Counted from the first letter of the stretch, positions 17,960 through 27,540 are shown. The stretch: 64,000 bases of DNA from Halomonas beimenensis (GCF_002549795.1 NZ_CP021435.1:2418001-2482000), one strand, 5' to 3'. The notes: generated from the sequence alone by a model not told the origin. Numbers and translations: made by a program.

Positions 17960-18292
17960 ATGGCCGATCATGCCCCCCATACTCGCGACACCACCCGGCA
18001 ACTGAAGGAAGACCTGCAGCATCTCTCGCAGACCGTCGAGGAGCTGGTCAATGCGACCGCCGACGACTCCCGCCACAACATCAAGGAGCTGCGGGAGCGG
18101 GCCGAGCGGCGGCTCAACGAGACCCGCGCGCGCCTCGAGGCGCGCGGTGAGCGCGCCTATCAGGAGGCGCGGGACACCGTGACCCACCAGGCCGACGCCT
18201 GCGACCGCTACGTCCACGACCACCCCTGGACCAGCATCGGCATCGGCGCCGCCGTCGGGGTCGTGGTCGGCATGTTGATCGGGCGGCGCTGA
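17960..18292 (+). CDS. DUF883 family protein (ElaB/YqjD type)
   Basis: The 110-residue protein has a long amphipathic helical region and a C-terminal membrane helix (IGIGAAVGVVVGMLIGRR), the layout of the YqjD/ElaB family of ribosome-associated inner-membrane anchors. The conserved YVHDHPWTSIGIGAA segment is clear. It overlaps the next gene by one base and forms the standard YqjD-YqjE-YqjK order. Family members are often RpoS-induced; no such promoter was identified here. Confidence 0.9.
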   Translation: MADHAPHTRDTTRQLKEDLQHLSQTVEELVNATADDSRHNIKELRERAERRLNETRARLEARGERAYQEARDTVTHQADACDRYVHDHPWTSIGIGAAVGVVVGMLIGRR

Positions 18293-18690
18293 TGGCAGCG
18301 AGCCAAGGACCGGCTCAGCGGCTGTTCGGTGCCGGCAAGCGACTGCTCTCCAGCCTGCTGGCCACCGGCGAGACGCGCCTGCGTCTCGCCGTGCTCGAGC
18401 TGGAGGAGGAACGCGCCAGGCTGATCGCCCTGCTGATGCTGGCCGGCATCAGCCTGATCCTGTTGCTGCTGGGGCTCGGCGTGCTGACCGCCCTGGTCAT
18501 CGTCGCCTTCTGGGAGAGTCACCGACTCACCGCGATCGGGGCCAGCGCCGCCGTGCTGCTGCTCGGCGGCCTGGGCCTGGCGGGCTGGGTCATGCACCTG
18601 GCCCGGCGACGCACCCTGCTGGTCGATACCCTCAAGCACCTGGCCCTGGATCGCGAACTGGCCGAGCGAGACCGTGATGCACAAGGCTAA
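18292..18690 (+). CDS. Phage-holin-family inner membrane protein (YqjE type)
   Basis: The 132-residue protein carries two membrane helices (LIALLMLAGISLILLLLGLG and the following AVLLLGGLGLAGWVM) after an N-terminal amphipathic region, as in YqjE proteins classed as holin superfamily III. It is coupled to the YqjD-type gene by a TGATG overlap and its 3' end overlaps the YqjK-type gene. Its function is not established; genes of this trio are associated with the membrane and stationary phase. Confidence 0.88.
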   Translation: MAASQGPAQRLFGAGKRLLSSLLATGETRLRLAVLELEEERARLIALLMLAGISLILLLLGLGVLTALVIVAFWESHRLTAIGASAAVLLLGGLGLAGWVMHLARRRTLLVDTLKHLALDRELAERDRDAQG

Positions 18691-18970
18691 GGCCCACCGC
18701 CAGGCGCGCAAGGCGGCCTTGGAGGCCACCATCGAACAACAGCGGGTCGACCTGCTGGTCGCCGCCGAGCAGTGGCGGTCGTCGGCGCACCGGCTGGATG
18801 CCGGCTGGCAGGCGTTGCGGCGCTACCGTAGCCCCGCCCTGGCCGCGGGCGCCCTGCTGCTGTGGGCCGTGGCCCGCCGCCCGGGGGCGGCCAGGCGGCT
18901 GGGCCGCCGGGCCCTGCTGACCGCCCTGGCCGCACGACGGCTGCGACGGTGGCTGCCCCGCAGCCCCTGA
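18677..18970 (+). CDS. YqjK-like small protein
   Basis: This 97-residue basic protein follows YqjD- and YqjE-type genes, the position of YqjK. It is rich in Arg and Ala, with one hydrophobic stretch (LAAGALLLWAVARRPG) and a basic C-terminus. The start may be ATG 18677 or the GTG three bases earlier; both overlap the end of the YqjE-type gene. Identification rests mainly on synteny and general composition. Confidence 0.75.
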   Translation: MHKAKAHRQARKAALEATIEQQRVDLLVAAEQWRSSAHRLDAGWQALRRYRSPALAAGALLLWAVARRPGAARRLGRRALLTALAARRLRRWLPRSP

Positions 18971-19066
18971 CAGGACGCCATAACCGCTTCGTAACACTCT
19001 GAAGTTACAGCCCTGTTATGATCCTGTGTCGAGATCATGACGGATCATCCACAGGGAGCGGACCCC

Positions 19067-19801
19067 ATGCGCATGCTGGCGCTCTACAGCATCAAGGGCG
19101 GCGTCGGCAAGACGGCCTCGGCGGTGAACCTGGCGGCGGAAGCCGCCCGGGCAGGCCATCGCGTGCTGCTCTGGGACCTCGACCCCCAGGCCGCCACCAG
19201 CTTCTACCTGCGCGTCAAGCCGCGCATCCGTGGGGGCGTCGGCAAGCTGGTCAAGGGCAAGGCCTCCTTCGACAAGGTCATCCGGGCCACCCAGCTGGAG
19301 AACCTCGACCTGCTGCCGGCGGCCCTGGCCTCCCGGGAGATGGACGAACTCCTCGCCAAGCGCGGCAACAGCCACCTGCGCCAGGTCCTCAAGCCGGTTC
19401 GCGACGATTACGACCTGGTGATCCTCGACTGCCCGCCGAGCCTGTCCCACCTCTCGGAGAACATCTTCTCCAGCGTCGACGCCCTGCTGGTGCCGGTGGT
19501 CCCCACGGTGCTCTCCCTGCGCACCCTGGAACAGCTCGAGACCTTCCTGGACGACCACGATATTCCCTGCCCGCTATGGCCCTTCATCACCCTGGCCGAC
19601 CGTCGGCGTACCCTGCACCGCGAGGTCATGGCCGGCATGCAGGAACGCTGGCCGCTGATGCTGTCCCACGCCATTCCCTCCGCCAGCGTGGTCGAGCGCA
19701 TGGGGCTGGAGCGAGCTCCCCTGCAGCTGTTCGCCCCCCGCAGCGTGGCGGCCCGCGCCTACGCCGCCCTGTGGCGGGAGCTGGCCCAGCGGCTGGGGTG
19801 A
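19067..19801 (+). CDS. ParA/Soj-like P-loop ATPase
   Basis: The 244-residue protein has the deviant Walker A motif YSIKGGVGKTASAVNLA at the N-terminus, the Walker A' DLDPQAATSFYL and the Walker B-like LVILDCPPSLS. It belongs to the MinD/ParA family of ATPases that position cargo. ATG 19067 is favoured over ATG 19037 because GGGAG lies 8 bp upstream and homologues start right at the P-loop strand. No ParB or parS-like neighbour is present, so it is an orphan with unknown cargo. It converges with the CHAD gene one base away. Confidence 0.87.
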   Translation: MRMLALYSIKGGVGKTASAVNLAAEAARAGHRVLLWDLDPQAATSFYLRVKPRIRGGVGKLVKGKASFDKVIRATQLENLDLLPAALASREMDELLAKRGNSHLRQVLKPVRDDYDLVILDCPPSLSHLSENIFSSVDALLVPVVPTVLSLRTLEQLETFLDDHDIPCPLWPFITLADRRRTLHREVMAGMQERWPLMLSHAIPSASVVERMGLERAPLQLFAPRSVAARAYAALWRELAQRLG

Positions 19802-19802
19802 C

Positions 19803-20771
19803 TCATCCCTTCCCGCGCATGGCCGCCACCACCGCGTCGAGGCGCGCCGTCAGCGCCGCCATGTCCACGCCGCCGGGATTGCCCACCGCCGCCTCGTAGT
19901 GACCGAGCAACCGCCGGCGATTGCCTCGGGCCAGGCCGAGGAAGCCTCTCAGGTGTCGCGGCGCGGCGGCGCTGGCCGTCTCGCCCCGGGTCGCCTGGAT
20001 CAGCCGCGCCTCGACCTCGTCGCCGGCATGCTCGGCGGCCGCCGCCTGCAGCGCCGTCTCGCGGACCAGGTCGTCATGCAGCACGCCGAAGGCATCCTGG
20101 AAGGCCTTCATGGCCTTCTCCGCCTCCTTGAACACCGCGTCCTCGTCCTTCCAGGGCCGCAGCAGGTAACGGATGCGCTTGCCGGTGATGCGCGGCCGGT
20201 GCAGGGCCTCCCGGTCCTCCACCGAGGCGATCGCCGCCACCTCCCGAACCAGCGTGGCCCGCAGCGCCTCGAGCTCCCGTGCCGTCGCCTCACCGAAGCG
20301 GGGCCCCTTGGACCTGGCCTGCGCCAGGGTCGAGAGGGAACGCCCCAGATTCTCCTCCAGTTGCGGGAAGCCCTCCTCAAGATGGCGACGGGCCTCGGCA
20401 TAGGCGAGATCGACCCCTTGGGTCAGCCGTTGCCGCCACCAGTGGGCGGCTCCGCGTTCCGCCGCGGGCAGGCCCGGCAGCTCGGCCTCGAGCCAGGCCA
20501 GCATCACCTCGCCATCGCGAGCGGCATTGGTCGCCTTGGCCAGGTCGCGCAGGCGACGGCGCTGCGGCTTGGGCACCTTGATGCCCGGATAGTCCCGATA
20601 GGCCTGGAGCCAGGAACGCAGCCGGCGAAGGGCCACCCGGAAGTCGTGCAGCCCCTCGAGATCCTCCGGGTCGTCGACGCGCGGCCGGGCCTGGCGGGCT
20701 TCCGCCAGCATCTCCAGGCCGCCGTCGCCCACCGCCCGGCTCAGTCGCCTGTCCTTCAATGGCTTGGGCAT
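19803..20771 (-). CDS. CHAD domain protein
   Basis: The 322-residue helical protein has the CHAD signatures: LHDFRVALRRLRSWLQAY near residue 45 and HRPRITGKRIRYLLRPW near residue 195, with the conserved His, Arg and Lys residues that bind polyphosphate. CHAD proteins bind inorganic polyphosphate and usually adjoin a CYTH triphosphatase; none is next to this one. ATG 20771 has GGAGG upstream and matches the family start. The upstream in-frame extension is not protein-like. Confidence 0.9.
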   Translation of the reverse strand: MPKPLKDRRLSRAVGDGGLEMLAEARQARPRVDDPEDLEGLHDFRVALRRLRSWLQAYRDYPGIKVPKPQRRRLRDLAKATNAARDGEVMLAWLEAELPGLPAAERGAAHWWRQRLTQGVDLAYAEARRHLEEGFPQLEENLGRSLSTLAQARSKGPRFGEATARELEALRATLVREVAAIASVEDREALHRPRITGKRIRYLLRPWKDEDAVFKEAEKAMKAFQDAFGVLHDDLVRETALQAAAAEHAGDEVEARLIQATRGETASAAAPRHLRGFLGLARGNRRRLLGHYEAAVGNPGGVDMAALTARLDAVVAAMRGKG

Positions 20772-20975
20772 GGACGCCTCCTCCTCGAGATGGACGTCCC
20801 CAGTATAGGCGGCCCTAGGGAAGCACCGAATTATGTCGCGAGCGACGAGAGGCTGGTCGCCGCCGGAACGGAACCACCGGAGTTTACAAGACAGTAAATG
20901 AGGATGTTGACCGGGCTGGCGCACCAGTACCGCCGGCGGCCAGGATATCGAGCGCAGCAATAAATCAGTGTTTCC

Positions 20976-22151
20976 CTAAAGGGATTGGCCGCAGGCCACC
21001 CCACTCGCCCAGGCCCACTGGAAGTTGTAGCCGCCCAGCTCGCCGGTGACGTCTAGCACCTCGCCGATGAAACGCAGCTGGGGCAGCCCCGAGACCTCGA
21101 AGGTCTTGGAGGAGAGGTGGCGGGTGTCGACCCCGCCCATCGTGACCTCGGCGGTACGCCAGCCTTCGGTACCGGCGGGCTTGAGGCGCCAGTCGTTGAG
21201 GTGGCCGGCCCAGGCCTCGAGCTCGGCATTGGAGCGCTCGGCCAGCGGGCCGTCGCCGCCATGCCACTCGACCAGCGCCTGGGCCAGGCGACGCGGCAAC
21301 CGCTCGCCGAGCCAGGTGGCCAGGCGCCGCTTGGGGGTATCCCGCCGCGCCGCCACCAGGGCCCCATAGGCATCCTCGCCGGGCAGCAGGTCGACGGCGA
21401 GGCTGTCGCCGGGCCGCCAGTGGCTGGAGATCTGCAGCATGGCCGGCCCCGACAGGCCGCGATGGGTGAAGAGCAGGGGCTCCCGGTAGGCGCCGTCCCG
21501 GCAACGCACCGCCACCTCGTGGCTCAGGCCCGAGAGATCCGCGGCACGGGCCTTCCACTGCGAGGTCAGGGTGAAGGGCACCAGGGCCGGGCGAGTCTCG
21601 GTGACCGCCAGCCCGAACTGCCGGGCGATGTCGTAGCCGAAGCCGCTGGCGCCCAGGGTGGGAATCGACAAGCCCCCCGTGGCCACCACCACGGCCCCGG
21701 CCTCGATCCGCCCGCGGCTCGTTTCCAGGCGCATGCCCTCCCCCCGACGCTCCAGGTGGGTCACCGAGGTCTTCAGGCTCATCTCGACCCCGGCCCAGTC
21801 GCACTCGGTGAGCAGGATGGCGAGCAGGTCCTTGGCCGACCCGGCGCAGAACAGCTGGCCCGGCGCCTTCTCCACGTGCTCCAGGCCGTGACGTTCGACC
21901 AGTTCCACGAAGTGCTCCGGGCGATAGCGCTTGAGCGCCGAGATGCAGAAGTGAGGGTTGTCCGAGAAGAAGTTGGCGGGCGTGGTTCCCAGGTTGGTGA
22001 AGTTGCATCGCCCGCCCCCGGACATCAGGATCTTCTTGCCGGCCTTGTTGGCGTGATCGATCACCAGCACGCGCCGGCCGGCATAGCCCGCCGTCAATGC
22101 GCACATCAAGCCGGCGGCGCCCGCGCCGATGACGACCGCGTCGTAAGTCAT
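20976..22151 (-). CDS. HI0933/YhiN-family flavoprotein oxidoreductase
   Basis: The 391-residue protein begins with a dinucleotide-binding motif (VVIGAGAAGLMCAL), followed by KKILMSGGGRCNFTN, which is diagnostic for the HI0933 (YhiN/BaiN) family, and ends with GGYNFQWAWASG, the second FAD-contact segment. These flavoproteins are predicted NAD(P)/FAD-dependent oxidoreductases; some act on bile acids or tRNA-related substrates, but the reaction here is unknown. ATG 22151 has GGAG upstream. It is a monocistronic gene divergent from the RND pump genes. Confidence 0.9.
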   Translation of the reverse strand: MTYDAVVIGAGAAGLMCALTAGYAGRRVLVIDHANKAGKKILMSGGGRCNFTNLGTTPANFFSDNPHFCISALKRYRPEHFVELVERHGLEHVEKAPGQLFCAGSAKDLLAILLTECDWAGVEMSLKTSVTHLERRGEGMRLETSRGRIEAGAVVVATGGLSIPTLGASGFGYDIARQFGLAVTETRPALVPFTLTSQWKARAADLSGLSHEVAVRCRDGAYREPLLFTHRGLSGPAMLQISSHWRPGDSLAVDLLPGEDAYGALVAARRDTPKRRLATWLGERLPRRLAQALVEWHGGDGPLAERSNAELEAWAGHLNDWRLKPAGTEGWRTAEVTMGGVDTRHLSSKTFEVSGLPQLRFIGEVLDVTGELGGYNFQWAWASGVACGQSL

Positions 22152-22359
22152 GCCTGTTCTCCGGGGATGGATGAAGCGGCGCATGGTAGCACAGGGAACC
22201 CGAGCCCCGGATCCGCACTCCATGATGTACGATTCTTGTACATCGCCTTGACCTTCGCTTGCACCGTCTTGCCCCCCGGGCAGGGCCGGAGGAGGCTAGA
22301 GTGTCCCGACCGGGCAGGAGGCCCGGCCATCAACCGCCACCGGATTCGACGAGCCACCG

Positions 22360-23457
22360 ATGATCCTCTCCCCTCTTCATTCCTTCCTCCGGCGTCGCTG
22401 GCCGGCCCTGCTGCTCGGCCTGCTGCTGGCCCTGCCGGTATCGGCCCAGGAGCGGACGGCCGTGATCGGCGCCCGTGCCACGCTCACCGACTGGTCCGAC
22501 CCCCTGGAGGCCTTGGGCACCCTCGCGGCCGAGGAAAGCGTCACCCTCTCGGCGACGGTCACCGAGACGATCGCCGAGCTCGCCTTCGAGGGCGGCGAGC
22601 GAGTCGAGGCCGGCCAGGTGCTGGTTCGACTCGACGACCGCGAGGAACGCGCCGACCTCCGGGCCGCCGAGGCGAGGCGGGACGAACGCCGGTCGGCGGT
22701 GACTCGCCTGGCCCAGCTTCAGGAGCGCAACCTGGCGCCCCGTGCCGAGGCCGAGGACAGCCGCGCCCAGCTTCGCCAGGCACAGGCCGAGGTCGAGGCC
22801 CTCGAGGCCCGGCTCACCGACTACCGGATCCGCGCGCCCTTCGCCGGGGTGGTGGGCTTTCGCCGGGTCAGCGTCGGCACCCTGGTCACCCCCGGCATGG
22901 AACTGGCCACCCTGGACAAGCTGGATCGCATGAAGCTCGACTTCCGGGTCCCCGAGGTCGAACTCGGCAGCCTGGCCCCCGGGATGCGTCTGTCCGCCGA
23001 GAGCGCCGCCTTCCCCGGCAGCCGCTTCCGCGGCGAGGTGGCGGCCATCGGCTCCCGGGTCGATCCGGTCAGCCGCAGCGTGCCGGTCCGCGCCCTGCTG
23101 CCCAACCCCGAGCAGCGCTTGCGCCCCGGCATGCTGATGGAGGTCACCCTGCAACGGCGCCCCCGCCAGGCCCTGGTGATCCCGGAGTCGGCCTTGATTC
23201 CCGAGGGGGAGCGGCACTTCGTGCTGGTGATCCACGAAGGCGACGACGGTCGCATCGAGCGTCGTCGCGTCCGGCTCGGCGAGCGGCGCCCCGGCGAGGC
23301 GGAGGTCCTGGAGGGGCTCGCGCCGGGTGACCTGGTGGTCAGCCACGGCGTCGAGCGCACCCGCGACGGCGCCCGGGTGAGGTTGCTGGGCGTCGCCGAC
23401 GAGACCACCTCGATTCGCGAGATCCTCGAGGCCGGCCGCGGCCGGGGAGGCGCCTGA
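22360..23457 (+). CDS. RND efflux pump periplasmic adaptor (membrane fusion protein)
   Basis: This 365-residue protein has an N-terminal signal sequence (ALLLGLLLALPVSAQ), a lipoyl-like half near residues 60-85, a coiled-coil hairpin rich in Arg/Glu (residues 95-150), and a beta-barrel and membrane-proximal region (VVGFRRVSVGTLVTPGMEL). It is the usual length of AcrA/MexE-like adaptors. TGATG overlap couples it to the transporter gene. No outer-membrane factor gene is adjacent, so a shared TolC-like channel elsewhere is likely. Confidence 0.92.
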   Translation: MILSPLHSFLRRRWPALLLGLLLALPVSAQERTAVIGARATLTDWSDPLEALGTLAAEESVTLSATVTETIAELAFEGGERVEAGQVLVRLDDREERADLRAAEARRDERRSAVTRLAQLQERNLAPRAEAEDSRAQLRQAQAEVEALEARLTDYRIRAPFAGVVGFRRVSVGTLVTPGMELATLDKLDRMKLDFRVPEVELGSLAPGMRLSAESAAFPGSRFRGEVAAIGSRVDPVSRSVPVRALLPNPEQRLRPGMLMEVTLQRRPRQALVIPESALIPEGERHFVLVIHEGDDGRIERRRVRLGERRPGEAEVLEGLAPGDLVVSHGVERTRDGARVRLLGVADETTSIREILEAGRGRGGA

Positions 23458-26400
23458 TGCGCCTGTCCGATGTCTCGGTCCGTCGCCCGGTGCTGGCCAC
23501 CGTGCTGGCCGCGCTGATCGTGGCCTTCGGGCTGCTCGCCCTGACCCGGCTGCCGCTCCAGGAGTATCCGGCCATCGACCCGCCGGTGGTGAGCGTCGAT
23601 ACCCGCTATCCCGGGGCCTCGGCCGGCGTGGTGGAGACACGCATCACCCAGGTGCTGGAGGACCGGCTCTCCGGGGTCTCCGGCATCGAGGTGATCGCTT
23701 CCTCCAGCGAGGACGGCCGCTCCCGCATCAACGTGGAGTTCGCCCTGGACAAGGACATCGACGCGGCCGCCAACGACATCCGCGACCGCATCTCCGGCTC
23801 GCTGGACAACCTGCCCGAGGAGGCCGAGGCCCCCGAGGTGCAGAAGGCGGATTCCAGCTCCGACGTGGTGCTCTGGCTCGCCCTGTCCGGGGAAGGCTAC
23901 GACATCGCCGAGCTCACCGACTATGCCGACCGCTACCTGAGCGACCGTTTCGCCGTGCAGGACGGGGTCTCCCGGGTGATCGTCGGCGGCGGTCACGAGA
24001 CGGCCATGCGGATCTGGCTGGATCCGGACGCCCTGGCGGCCCGGGGACTGACCGTGGGCGACGTGGAGGACACGCTGCGCGAGGAAAACGTGGAGCTGCC
24101 CGGCGGCGCCGTGGAGTCCCGGGACCGGCAGTTCATGGTCCGCCTGCCCCGCGGCTTCGCCGACCCCGCCGACTTCCGGGCCCTGGTGCTCGACCGCGAC
24201 GCCGACGGCTACCTGGTGCGGCTGGACGACGTGGCCCGGGTGGCGGTCGGCGCGGTGGAGGAACGCACCCTCTTCCGCGGCAACGGGGTGCCCATGGTGG
24301 GGCTGGGCATCATGAAGCAGTCCACCGCCAACGTCCTGGCGCTCTCCGAGGGAGTCCGCGACGAGCTGGCGCGCATCCAGCCCGGCCTGCCGGAGGGCAT
24401 GACGCTCGAGGTGAACTACGATGCCTCCACCTTCGTCGCCGGCGCCATCGGCCAGGTGGTGCAGACCCTGTTCATCGCCATGGGCCTGGTGCTGGTGGCC
24501 ATCTTCGCCTTCCTCGGCAACCTGCGCACCACCCTGGTGCCGGCGGTGACCGTGCCCATCGCCCTGATCGGCACCTTCGCGGCCCTGGCCGCCATGGGCT
24601 TCACGATCAACCTGTTGACGCTGCTCGCCCTGGTGCTGGCCATCGGCCTGATCGTCGACGATGCCATCGTCATGCTGGAGAACATCCACCGCCGCATGCA
24701 GGAGCACGGCGAGACCGCCCTGGTCGCCGCCTTCCGGGGTAGCCGCCAGATCGCCTTCGCGGTGATCGCCACCACCCTGGTGCTGATCGCCGTCTTCGTG
24801 CCCCTGAGCTTCCTGCGCGGCGACATCGGCCGGCTGTTCTCCGAGTTCGCCCTGACGCTCGCCGCCGCCGTGGCCATCTCGACGCTGCTGGCGCTGACCC
24901 TGACGCCGATGATGGCCTCCAAGATCCTCAAGACCGACATGCACGAGGGCCGCCTGGCCCATGGCGTGCACGCGGCCCTGCTCGCCACCCGGGCCGGCTA
25001 CCGCCGCCTGCTCGAGCGGGCCCTGCGCGGCCGCTGGGCGGTGGTGGCGGCCTTCGCGGCCCTGATCGGCGGCATGCTGTGGCTCAACGCCCAGCTGCCC
25101 CGGGAGTACACGCCGCAGGAGGATCGCGGCACCTTCTTCCTGCTGGTCAACGGCCCGCCCGGCGCCACCTACGACTACATGCTCGACTACATGGACGAGA
25201 TCGAGGCCCGGCTGCTGCCCCTGCGGGAGTCCGGCGAGATCGACCGGGTGCTGGTGCGCGCCCCGCGCGGCTGGGGCAACATCGAGAACTTCAACGGCGG
25301 CTTCGTCATCGTCGGCCTCGCCGACTGGGACGAGCGACGCCCCGCCTGGCCGATCATGGCCGAGGTCCGAGCCCGGCTGGCCGACCTGCCCGGCGTGCGC
25401 GCCTTCCCGATCATGCCCCAGGGGTTCGGCGGCGGCATCGAGCAGTCGATGCAGTTCGTGCTCGGCGGCGGGCGTTACGACCATCTGGCCGAGTGGCGCG
25501 ATACCCTGATCGCCCACGTCCGGGAGGACAACCCTCGCCTGACGGGACTCGAGAGCGACTACGAGGAGAACCAGCCCCAGCTGCGCGTGGCGATCGACTA
25601 CGCCCGCGCGGCGGATCTCGGGGTGACCGTCACCGAGATCGGCCGCACCCTGGAGAGCCTGCTCGGCGGACGCAGCGTGACCCGCTACGTGGAGGACGGA
25701 CAGGAATACGGGGTCATCCTGGAAGCCGAGCGCGGCACCCTGCCCAGCCCCCGGGCCCTGGACAGCGTCATGGTCCGCTCCCAGCGCTCCGGCGAACTCG
25801 TCCCGCTCTCCAGCATGGTCACCCTCACCGACCATGCCGGCCCCAGCACCCTCAACCGCTACAATCGCCTGCGTGCCATCACCGTCCAGGCCAACCTGGC
25901 GGATGGCTACTCCCTGGGCGAGGCCCTCGCCTACCTGGAGGCGGCGGCGGACGAGGTGCTGCCCGCCGAGGCCCAGACCGACGTCAAGGGTGCCGCCCGC
26001 GACTACCTGGAGGCCAGCGGGGCCGCCACCTTCCTGCTGGTGCTCGGCGTGCTGGTGGTCTTCCTGGTGCTGGCCGGCCAGTTCGAGAGCTTCATCCACC
26101 CCCTGGTGATCATGTGCACCGTGCCGCTGGCCATGGTCGGCGCCCTGCTCAGCCTGTACCTGACCGGCCAGACGCTGAACATCTACAGCCAGGTGGGGCT
26201 GGTGATGCTGGTGGGCCTGGCGGCCAAGAACGGCATCCTGATCGTGGAATTCGCCAACCAGCTCCGCGACGCCGGCCATGCCTTCCACGAGGCGCTGGTG
26301 GAGGCCGCCGTCACCCGCCTGCGGCCGGTGGTGATGACCGCCGTGACCACCATGGCAGGCTCGGTGCCGCTGATCCTCTCCAATGGCGCCGGCGCCGAGA

Positions 26401-26570
26401 CGCGCCTGGTGATCGGCACCGTGATCCTCTGCGGGCTGGCCACGGCGACGCTGTTCACCCTCTTCGTGGTGCCCGTCGCCTACGACCTGCTGGCCCGGCG
26501 CACCGGCTCCCCCGGCGAGGTGGCCCGCCGCCTCGAGCGCGAGATGGGCGAGTACCCGGCGGCGCACTGA
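23457..26570 (+). CDS. RND multidrug efflux transporter (HAE1 family)
   Basis: The 1037-residue protein has the AcrB-family layout: an N-terminal membrane helix (VLATVLAALIVAFGLLAL), two large periplasmic loops and twelve membrane segments. The proton-relay region shows GLIVDDAIVMLENIHRR with the two adjacent Asp residues, and a second-half motif is GLAAKNGILIVEFANQ. YPAIDPPVVSVDTRYPGAS near residue 38 is typical of MexF/OqxB-like members. With the upstream adaptor it should export lipophilic compounds by proton antiport. The substrate cannot be read from sequence. Confidence 0.94.
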   Translation: MRLSDVSVRRPVLATVLAALIVAFGLLALTRLPLQEYPAIDPPVVSVDTRYPGASAGVVETRITQVLEDRLSGVSGIEVIASSSEDGRSRINVEFALDKDIDAAANDIRDRISGSLDNLPEEAEAPEVQKADSSSDVVLWLALSGEGYDIAELTDYADRYLSDRFAVQDGVSRVIVGGGHETAMRIWLDPDALAARGLTVGDVEDTLREENVELPGGAVESRDRQFMVRLPRGFADPADFRALVLDRDADGYLVRLDDVARVAVGAVEERTLFRGNGVPMVGLGIMKQSTANVLALSEGVRDELARIQPGLPEGMTLEVNYDASTFVAGAIGQVVQTLFIAMGLVLVAIFAFLGNLRTTLVPAVTVPIALIGTFAALAAMGFTINLLTLLALVLAIGLIVDDAIVMLENIHRRMQEHGETALVAAFRGSRQIAFAVIATTLVLIAVFVPLSFLRGDIGRLFSEFALTLAAAVAISTLLALTLTPMMASKILKTDMHEGRLAHGVHAALLATRAGYRRLLERALRGRWAVVAAFAALIGGMLWLNAQLPREYTPQEDRGTFFLLVNGPPGATYDYMLDYMDEIEARLLPLRESGEIDRVLVRAPRGWGNIENFNGGFVIVGLADWDERRPAWPIMAEVRARLADLPGVRAFPIMPQGFGGGIEQSMQFVLGGGRYDHLAEWRDTLIAHVREDNPRLTGLESDYEENQPQLRVAIDYARAADLGVTVTEIGRTLESLLGGRSVTRYVEDGQEYGVILEAERGTLPSPRALDSVMVRSQRSGELVPLSSMVTLTDHAGPSTLNRYNRLRAITVQANLADGYSLGEALAYLEAAADEVLPAEAQTDVKGAARDYLEASGAATFLLVLGVLVVFLVLAGQFESFIHPLVIMCTVPLAMVGALLSLYLTGQTLNIYSQVGLVMLVGLAAKNGILIVEFANQLRDAGHAFHEALVEAAVTRLRPVVMTAVTTMAGSVPLILSNGAGAETRLVIGTVILCGLATATLFTLFVVPVAYDLLARRTGSPGEVARRLEREMGEYPAAH

Positions 26571-26576
26571 CCGGCG

Positions 26577-26987
26577 CTACTCCGCGCCGGGCCCGATCCA
26601 CACGTAGGGGTTGTAGGCGACTTCCCAGAGGTGGCCGTCGGGATCGGCGAAGTAGCCGGAATAGCCCCCCCAGAACACGCGCTGGCCCGGCTTGACCAGC
26701 CGGGCACCGGCCGCCTCGGCCTGGGCCAGGACCGCGTCCACCTCGCCCTCGCTGCCCACGTTGTGGGCCAGGGCGACGCCGGTGAAGCCGTGCCCCTCGG
26801 CCGATACCCCGGCATCCGCGGCCAGCGCCTCACGGCCATAGAGTCCCAGCCAGGTGCCGTTCAGGGGGAAGAAGGCGACCTCCGGCGGCGAGTCCATGCG
26901 CTCCCAGCCGAGGCCTTCGGCATAGAAACGCACGGCCCGCTCGAGATCGGCGACGCCCAGGGTGATCATGCTGATGCGCGGTTGCAT
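26577..26987 (-). CDS. VOC family protein (glyoxalase/bleomycin-resistance fold)
   Basis: This 136-residue protein shows the paired beta-alpha-beta-beta-beta modules of the vicinal oxygen chelate fold: ITLGVADLERAVRFYAEGLGW at the start and GYSGYFADPDGHLWEVAYNP at the end. The second module keeps the glutamate (LWEVAYN) often used as a metal ligand. It converges with the RND transporter gene 6 bp away; a CCGGCGC/GCGCCGG hairpin lies in that gap without a U-run. The substrate is unknown. Confidence 0.9.
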   Translation of the reverse strand: MQPRISMITLGVADLERAVRFYAEGLGWERMDSPPEVAFFPLNGTWLGLYGREALAADAGVSAEGHGFTGVALAHNVGSEGEVDAVLAQAEAAGARLVKPGQRVFWGGYSGYFADPDGHLWEVAYNPYVWIGPGAE

Positions 26988-27086
26988 GGTGATGCCTCCC
27001 GGTGTGTGACGCTCAGTGTAGGCCCCGAGGGGCGCCGAGGGGCTATGCTGTTAGGCATGACCATCGACACCGAGGGGGACGTCAGG

Positions 27087-27485
27087 ATGCTCGAACTCCT
27101 GCCGCCGGGCGCCGACCATGTGGTGGCCATGCGGGTCAGCGGTCGCGTCACCGCCGACGACCTGCAGACGGCCATCGACGCCATCGAGACCGTCAAGAAG
27201 GCACACCCCAGGGTCAGCCTCTATACCGAGATCGACGAGATGCGCTGGATGACCTTCACGGCCTTCCTGCGGGATCTGGGCTATGCCCTCACCCAGGTCG
27301 GCGACCTGGACCGCTATTACCGGGCGGCGGTACTCAGCGACCGGCACTGGGTGCAGCATCTCACCCGCCTGGAGAATCGGCTGTTCAAGACCATGGAGAT
27401 CCGCACCTTCCCCATCCGTGACAAGCCCCTGGCCCTGGAGTGGGTTCGCCAGTTGCCCGAGGTCCCGAGCGCGGCCTCGGCGTGA
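27087..27485 (+). CDS. SpoIIAA-like (STAS-related) protein
   Basis: This 132-residue protein fits the SpoIIAA-like family (PF11964 type): beta strand ELLPPGADHVVAMRVSGRVT, a following helix DDLQTAIDAIETVKK, and VSLYTEIDEMRWMTF with the central strand. It is predicted to bind lipids or partner proteins; no kinase or sigma factor is nearby. ATG 27087 is chosen for the GAGGGGG site 8 bp upstream; an in-frame ATG at 27057 has no such site. The exact role is unknown. Confidence 0.8.
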   Translation: MLELLPPGADHVVAMRVSGRVTADDLQTAIDAIETVKKAHPRVSLYTEIDEMRWMTFTAFLRDLGYALTQVGDLDRYYRAAVLSDRHWVQHLTRLENRLFKTMEIRTFPIRDKPLALEWVRQLPEVPSAASA

Positions 27486-27515
27486 TGGGCACCGGCGGCG
27501 CCCCGACCACAGAGC

Positions 27516-27540
27516 AAAAAATGCCCCCACGAGGGGGGCC
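27516..27540 (-). terminator. Intrinsic terminator pointing left with no obvious gene ahead of it
   Basis: On the minus strand a GCCCCC/GGGGGC-type stem (bases 27539-27534 with 27528-27523, 5-nt loop) is followed by A and U6 (27521-27516). It lies just after the plus-strand SpoIIAA-like gene but is in the wrong orientation to end it. It would end a leftward transcript starting between here and about 27900, where no credible minus-strand gene is seen. Confidence 0.6.

Noticed and set aside
19037..19801. Chromosome-partition or plasmid-origin locus suggested by the ParA-like gene
   Set aside because: No ParB, no parS-like repeats and no replication protein nearby; it is an orphan ParA-family ATPase among ordinary chromosomal genes.
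26571..26592. Bidirectional terminator between the RND transporter and VOC genes
   Set aside because: The CCGGCGC/GCGCCGG hairpin has no T-run on either side and lies partly within the VOC coding end.
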